This document shows, one piece after another, positions 8,688 through 10,319 of a DNA stretch of 10,319 nt. Where the stretch lies: positions 1 to 10,319 of the forward strand of contig CAZKFN010000082.1 in NCBI GenBank assembly GCA_964552035.1, in the 5' to 3' direction. Made by a program: the position numbers and the translations under genes. The notes under the pieces were generated by a model. The model was not told the DNA's origin and made no database searches. It saw only the letters and a list, made by a program, of their open reading frames with translations. Numbering within the stretch: position 1 is the first letter of the stretch; every line of letters starts with the position of its first letter. This DNA comes from CAZKFN01 sp964552035 (GTDB lineage Bacteria > Bacteroidota > Bacteroidia > Flavobacteriales_E > Vicingaceae).

Positions 8688-8708
8688 AATTAACTATTTG
8701 TTGGCTTT

Positions 8709-9290
8709 TTAGAAATCAATTTCTTCAAAGTTATAAACTTGTTTCAACTCTTCATAAGAAGCATTTTCTGGAACTCCATCAATTAAAGATGAAGAAGGGA
8801 TAATAACTGCTTTGAAAGAATAATCACTAGAGGGGTAACTCGAACCATTCTGTGCTAAAATTGATTTTAAATCCTGATCTATATTATTTTTCACATATAA
8901 ATCTAAATTTCCTGAATCATATCCATATTCTAGGCTCATAGTTACTTGAGCTGGATGTCCTGAGATAGCTAAACCTGTGATAGCTTCAGTATAAGGAAGT
9001 GATTTCCATCCATCTCCTGCAATTAATGTATCTGCTAATTTTACATAAACTATTACTGCTCCATTATTTACAACATCTTGATTGATTTCAGAAACAGAAA
9101 GAGATTTAAATAAATGCGTTCCTTTGTTCTCCCAATCAGTAATATTTACACTATAAATAGAAGCATTTACATTAGCATTTCCATTAGCTCCTGCTGGTCC
9201 TGCTGGCCCTTCTTTACCATCACATGCAACCATGCCAACTGTGAAAGCAAGTGCTACAAAAGCACTAAGAATTTTTCTTGTTTTAATCAT
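8709..9290 (-). CDS. Collagen-like lipoprotein with short Gly-X-Y stalk
   Basis: A 193-residue putative lipoprotein of unknown function. The signal peptide has basic residues (K3, R5, K6), the hydrophobic stretch ILSAFVALAFTVG and a lipobox MVAC with C23 as the likely lipidated cysteine. Five collagen-type triplets follow immediately: GKE, GPA, GPA, GAN, GNA (25-39). Residues about 41-193 form the domain shared with both neighbours, including EINQDVVNNGAVIVYVK (about 71-87), W-K-S-L-P-Y, FKAVIIPSSSLIDGV and YEELKQVYNFEEIDF. The last part is closest to the 7971-8561 paralog. Comparable short collagen-like lipoproteins are common in Flavobacteriia and Cytophagales, but I know no assigned function. 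The gene appears monocistronic, with a TATATTTG box 28 nt upstream and a strong terminator downstream. With only five triplets a stable triple helix is doubtful, so the segment may be a flexible spacer. Confidence 0.87.
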   Translation of the reverse strand: MIKTRKILSAFVALAFTVGMVACDGKEGPAGPAGANGNANVNASIYSVNITDWENKGTHLFKSLSVSEINQDVVNNGAVIVYVKLADTLIAGDGWKSLPYTEAITGLAISGHPAQVTMSLEYGYDSGNLDLYVKNNIDQDLKSILAQNGSSYPSSDYSFKAVIIPSSSLIDGVPENASYEELKQVYNFEEIDF

Positions 9291-9318
9291 TTTCGTTTTT
9301 TTTAATGTTTATTAATGA

Positions 9319-9326
9319 CAAATATA
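9319..9326 (-). promoter_or_regulatory. Probable Bacteroidota -7 promoter element upstream of the 8709-9290 gene
   Basis: On the minus strand the sequence is TATATTTG, a full match to the TAnnTTTG -7 consensus used by the Bacteroidota housekeeping sigma factor. It ends 28 nt before the ATG at 9290. No good TTG-type -33 element is visible about 19-20 nt further upstream. The same box occurs before the third paralog in similar sequence context. Confidence 0.6.
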
Positions 9327-9356
9327 GTTGAATTATTTTTAAAAATTATAAAAACA

Positions 9357-9992
9357 TTATTGAATTCCATAAACAGATTTTAATTCGTCAAAATTATTGT
9401 AATCTACTCCTAATAACATGCTAGCCGGTGGAATAACTACAACTTTATAATCAGATTCCGGAATTGATATGGCAGCAGTATCATTATAACTTATTTCTAT
9501 AGGAACTTCACCAGTACCAATTGCATAATTATAAGCTTGTCCATTTCTAAAATAGGGCATTGCATTCCAATTGTTATTAGTAGACTCCTTTGTAAAAAGC
9601 TGAACCGTACCACTATNNNNNNNNNNACCACTATCCATTACAGCAGCATCAATTTCTGGTATCAAAAGCGTATCTCTATGCATGTAAAAATCTCCATCGA
9701 TATGAATTGTGTAATCGCTATCTGATAGTGTGAAAGTGTAGGACATTACATTTGCATTGCCATCCCTTCCGTCTTGCCCGTCTTGCCCATCCTGTCCGTC
9801 TTGTCCGTCTTGTCCATCTTCACCAGCCGGACCTCTTGGTCCACTTCCAGTTGAAGCGTCTTTACCTGGAGGGCCTTCCGGACCTATTGGCCCTGCAGGA
9901 CCTTGCGCTCCGTCTTCGGCACAAGAAGATACGGACAAAGATAAAACAGTAAATACTGCAATTAATAGTGTAGGTATTCTTTTAATTCTCAT
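9357..9992 (-). CDS. Collagen-like lipoprotein with long Gly-X-Y stalk (contains a 10-N assembly gap)
   Basis: A putative lipoprotein of unknown function, 211 codons as assembled. Basic residues (R2, K4, R5) and a hydrophobic core precede the lipobox VSSC with C24 as the likely lipidated cysteine, followed by AED, an acidic export-signal-like segment. Six collagen-type triplets (28-45), a five-residue interruption ASTGS (46-50) and ten further triplets (51-80) follow, including five consecutive GQD. The domain shared with the two neighbouring lipoproteins starts near residue 82 and ends with VVVIPPASMLLGV and FDELKSVYGIQ. Ten Ns at 9617-9626 give four unknown residues. Because ACCACTAT occurs on both sides of the gap, the true gene probably lacks 18 bp of this assembly and encodes 205 residues reading MDSGTVQLFTK, which aligns with the paralogs. 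A TATATTTG promoter box lies 19 nt upstream. The surface stalk-plus-head layout is inferred. Confidence 0.87.
   Translation of the reverse strand: MRIKRIPTLLIAVFTVLSLSVSSCAEDGAQGPAGPIGPEGPPGKDASTGSGPRGPAGEDGQDGQDGQDGQDGQDGRDGNANVMSYTFTLSDSDYTIHIDGDFYMHRDTLLIPEIDAAVMDSGXXXXSGTVQLFTKESTNNNWNAMPYFRNGQAYNYAIGTGEVPIEISYNDTAAISIPESDYKVVVIPPASMLLGVDYNNFDELKSVYGIQ
9617..9626. other. Assembly gap (10 N) inside the third lipoprotein gene
   Basis: Ten Ns are flanked by identical ACCACTAT octamers (9609-9616 and 9627-9634). This is typical of two contigs that overlap at their ends but were joined with a fixed-length placeholder. Merging the octamers and dropping the Ns removes 18 bp and keeps the reading frame. 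Confidence 0.97.
9762..9824. repeat. 9-bp in-frame tandem repeat encoding Gly-Gln-Asp
   Basis: Five exact-to-near copies of a 9-bp unit (plus-strand GTCTTGCCC/GTCTTGTCC) run from 9771 to 9815, flanked by diverged units for GRD (9762-9770) and GED (9816-9824). Copies 1 and 2 are identical, as are copies 4 and 5; copy 3 differs at third codon positions. The unit length is a multiple of three, so gain or loss of copies would change the length of the collagen-like stalk without shifting the frame. Confidence 0.9.
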
Positions 9993-10128
9993 ATTTCAAC
10001 ATTTTGAATAACAAATATAAGTTTAATTCATTTATTAATGCTTATAAAGCACAACCCAAAAGAAACAAACAATATATCTTATTGATTTATAGATAAATAA
10101 ATTTAAAAAAATATTTCTATATTACTTT
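9993..10128. other. AT-rich intergenic region
   Basis: Apart from the TATATTTG box at 10012-10019 and a short inverted repeat GCTT-ATA-AAGC (10040-10050), I see no gene, strong terminator or long repeat. It separates the third lipoprotein gene from the partial frame at the right edge. Confidence 0.6.
10012..10019 (-). promoter_or_regulatory. Probable Bacteroidota -7 promoter element upstream of the 9357-9992 gene
   Basis: On the minus strand this reads TATATTTG, matching TAnnTTTG, and ends 19 nt before the ATG at 9992. The surrounding plus-strand context ACAAATATAAGTTTAATT resembles ACAAATATAGTTGAATT before the middle paralog, suggesting the promoter was duplicated with the gene or shares a conserved core. 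No clear -33 TTG is seen at the usual distance. Confidence 0.6.
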
Positions 10129-10319
10129 TCACAAGGGTAAAATAATTAGTTTTTGTTTAGTTGTATTTTTAACAATAAATAGCAAAAGCATCTTTTTTAA
10201 TAGAATTTCTCCTATTTCAAATTCATCATTCTTAATTAATTTGGAGGTAGTTGAGTATTTTAGTGCAGCTGAAATTGTATCGAAATAGAAACTGCTATAA
10301 AAAATATACCCCTTAATGG
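10129..10319 (-). CDS. Probable C-terminal fragment of an unrecognised protein (cut by right edge)
   Basis: On the minus strand a frame enters from the right edge and stays open for 62 codons before a TGA at 10131-10129. The visible end includes FYFDTISAALKYSTTSKLI, NDEFEIGEILLKK and a lysine-rich tail ending KLIILPL. An open run of this length is uncommon in such AT-rich DNA, and the first part has the look of an amphipathic helical protein, so a real gene end is more likely than not. I do not recognise the family. It has the same orientation as the lipoprotein genes and lies 136 bp upstream of the third one. The tail after about residue 40 is low in complexity and could be spurious read-through if a frameshift occurred. 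Confidence 0.45.
   Translation of the reverse strand, partial: IKGYIFYSSFYFDTISAALKYSTTSKLIKNDEFEIGEILLKKMLLLFIVKNTTKQKLIILPL

Noticed and set aside
9334..9345. Palindrome ATTTTTAAAAAT after the third lipoprotein gene as a terminator
   Set aside because: It is pure A/T with no GC stem, too weak for an intrinsic terminator and expected by chance in this composition.
9762..9824. Possible CRISPR-like array
   Set aside because: The units are 9 bp, directly adjacent with no spacers, and in frame with a collagen-like protein.
9757..10011. Plus-strand open frame with repeated Pro-Ser-Cys units
   Set aside because: It is the antisense reading of the GQD/GPA collagen-like segment and signal peptide of the minus-strand lipoprotein. 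That lipoprotein has a lipobox, paralogs and a promoter box, and this frame has none.

Overview
The window looks like chromosomal DNA of a member of the Bacteroidota, probably a Cytophagales-like or flavobacterial relative. It is AT-rich and carries sprA, the outer-membrane translocon gene of the type IX secretion system, which is restricted to this phylum. It also has SPII lipoproteins with acidic residues just after the lipobox cysteine, and TAnnTTTG-type -7 promoter elements. The exact genus cannot be read from the sequence alone.

Layout from left to right: (1) 1-4274, minus strand: the N-terminal ~1,424 codons of sprA, cut by the left edge. (2) 4292-4873, minus: ruvA (Holliday junction DNA-binding subunit). 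(3) 4881-7151, minus: maeB (malic enzyme fused to a phosphotransacetylase-like domain). The three genes are spaced by 7 and 17 nt and look like one maeB-ruvA-sprA transcription unit. (4) 7152-7247: a 96-bp divergent intergenic region. (5) 7248-7940, plus: a short Sir2-type NAD-dependent protein deacylase with SIRT5-like specificity residues. (6) 7971-9992, minus: three tandem paralogous lipoproteins sharing one ~130-160 residue C-terminal domain. They carry 0, 5 and 16 collagen-like Gly-X-Y triplets between the lipobox and that domain. The first two members are separated by a bidirectional terminator, and members two and three each have a perfect TATATTTG -7-like box upstream. (7) 9993-10128: AT-rich intergenic DNA. 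(8) 10129-10319, minus: a probable C-terminal fragment of an unrecognised gene cut by the right edge.

maeB, ruvA and sprA are core functions (carbon metabolism, recombination, protein secretion) with no obvious biochemical link. The accessory part is the lipoprotein cluster, which looks like a locally duplicated family of surface-anchored proteins with variable-length collagen-like stalks. The 10-N gap inside the third lipoprotein is very likely a scaffolding artefact: the same 8 bp flank both sides, and collapsing them restores a 205-residue protein that aligns without a gap to its paralogs in that region. No RNA genes, CRISPR arrays, transposons or phage genes were seen.
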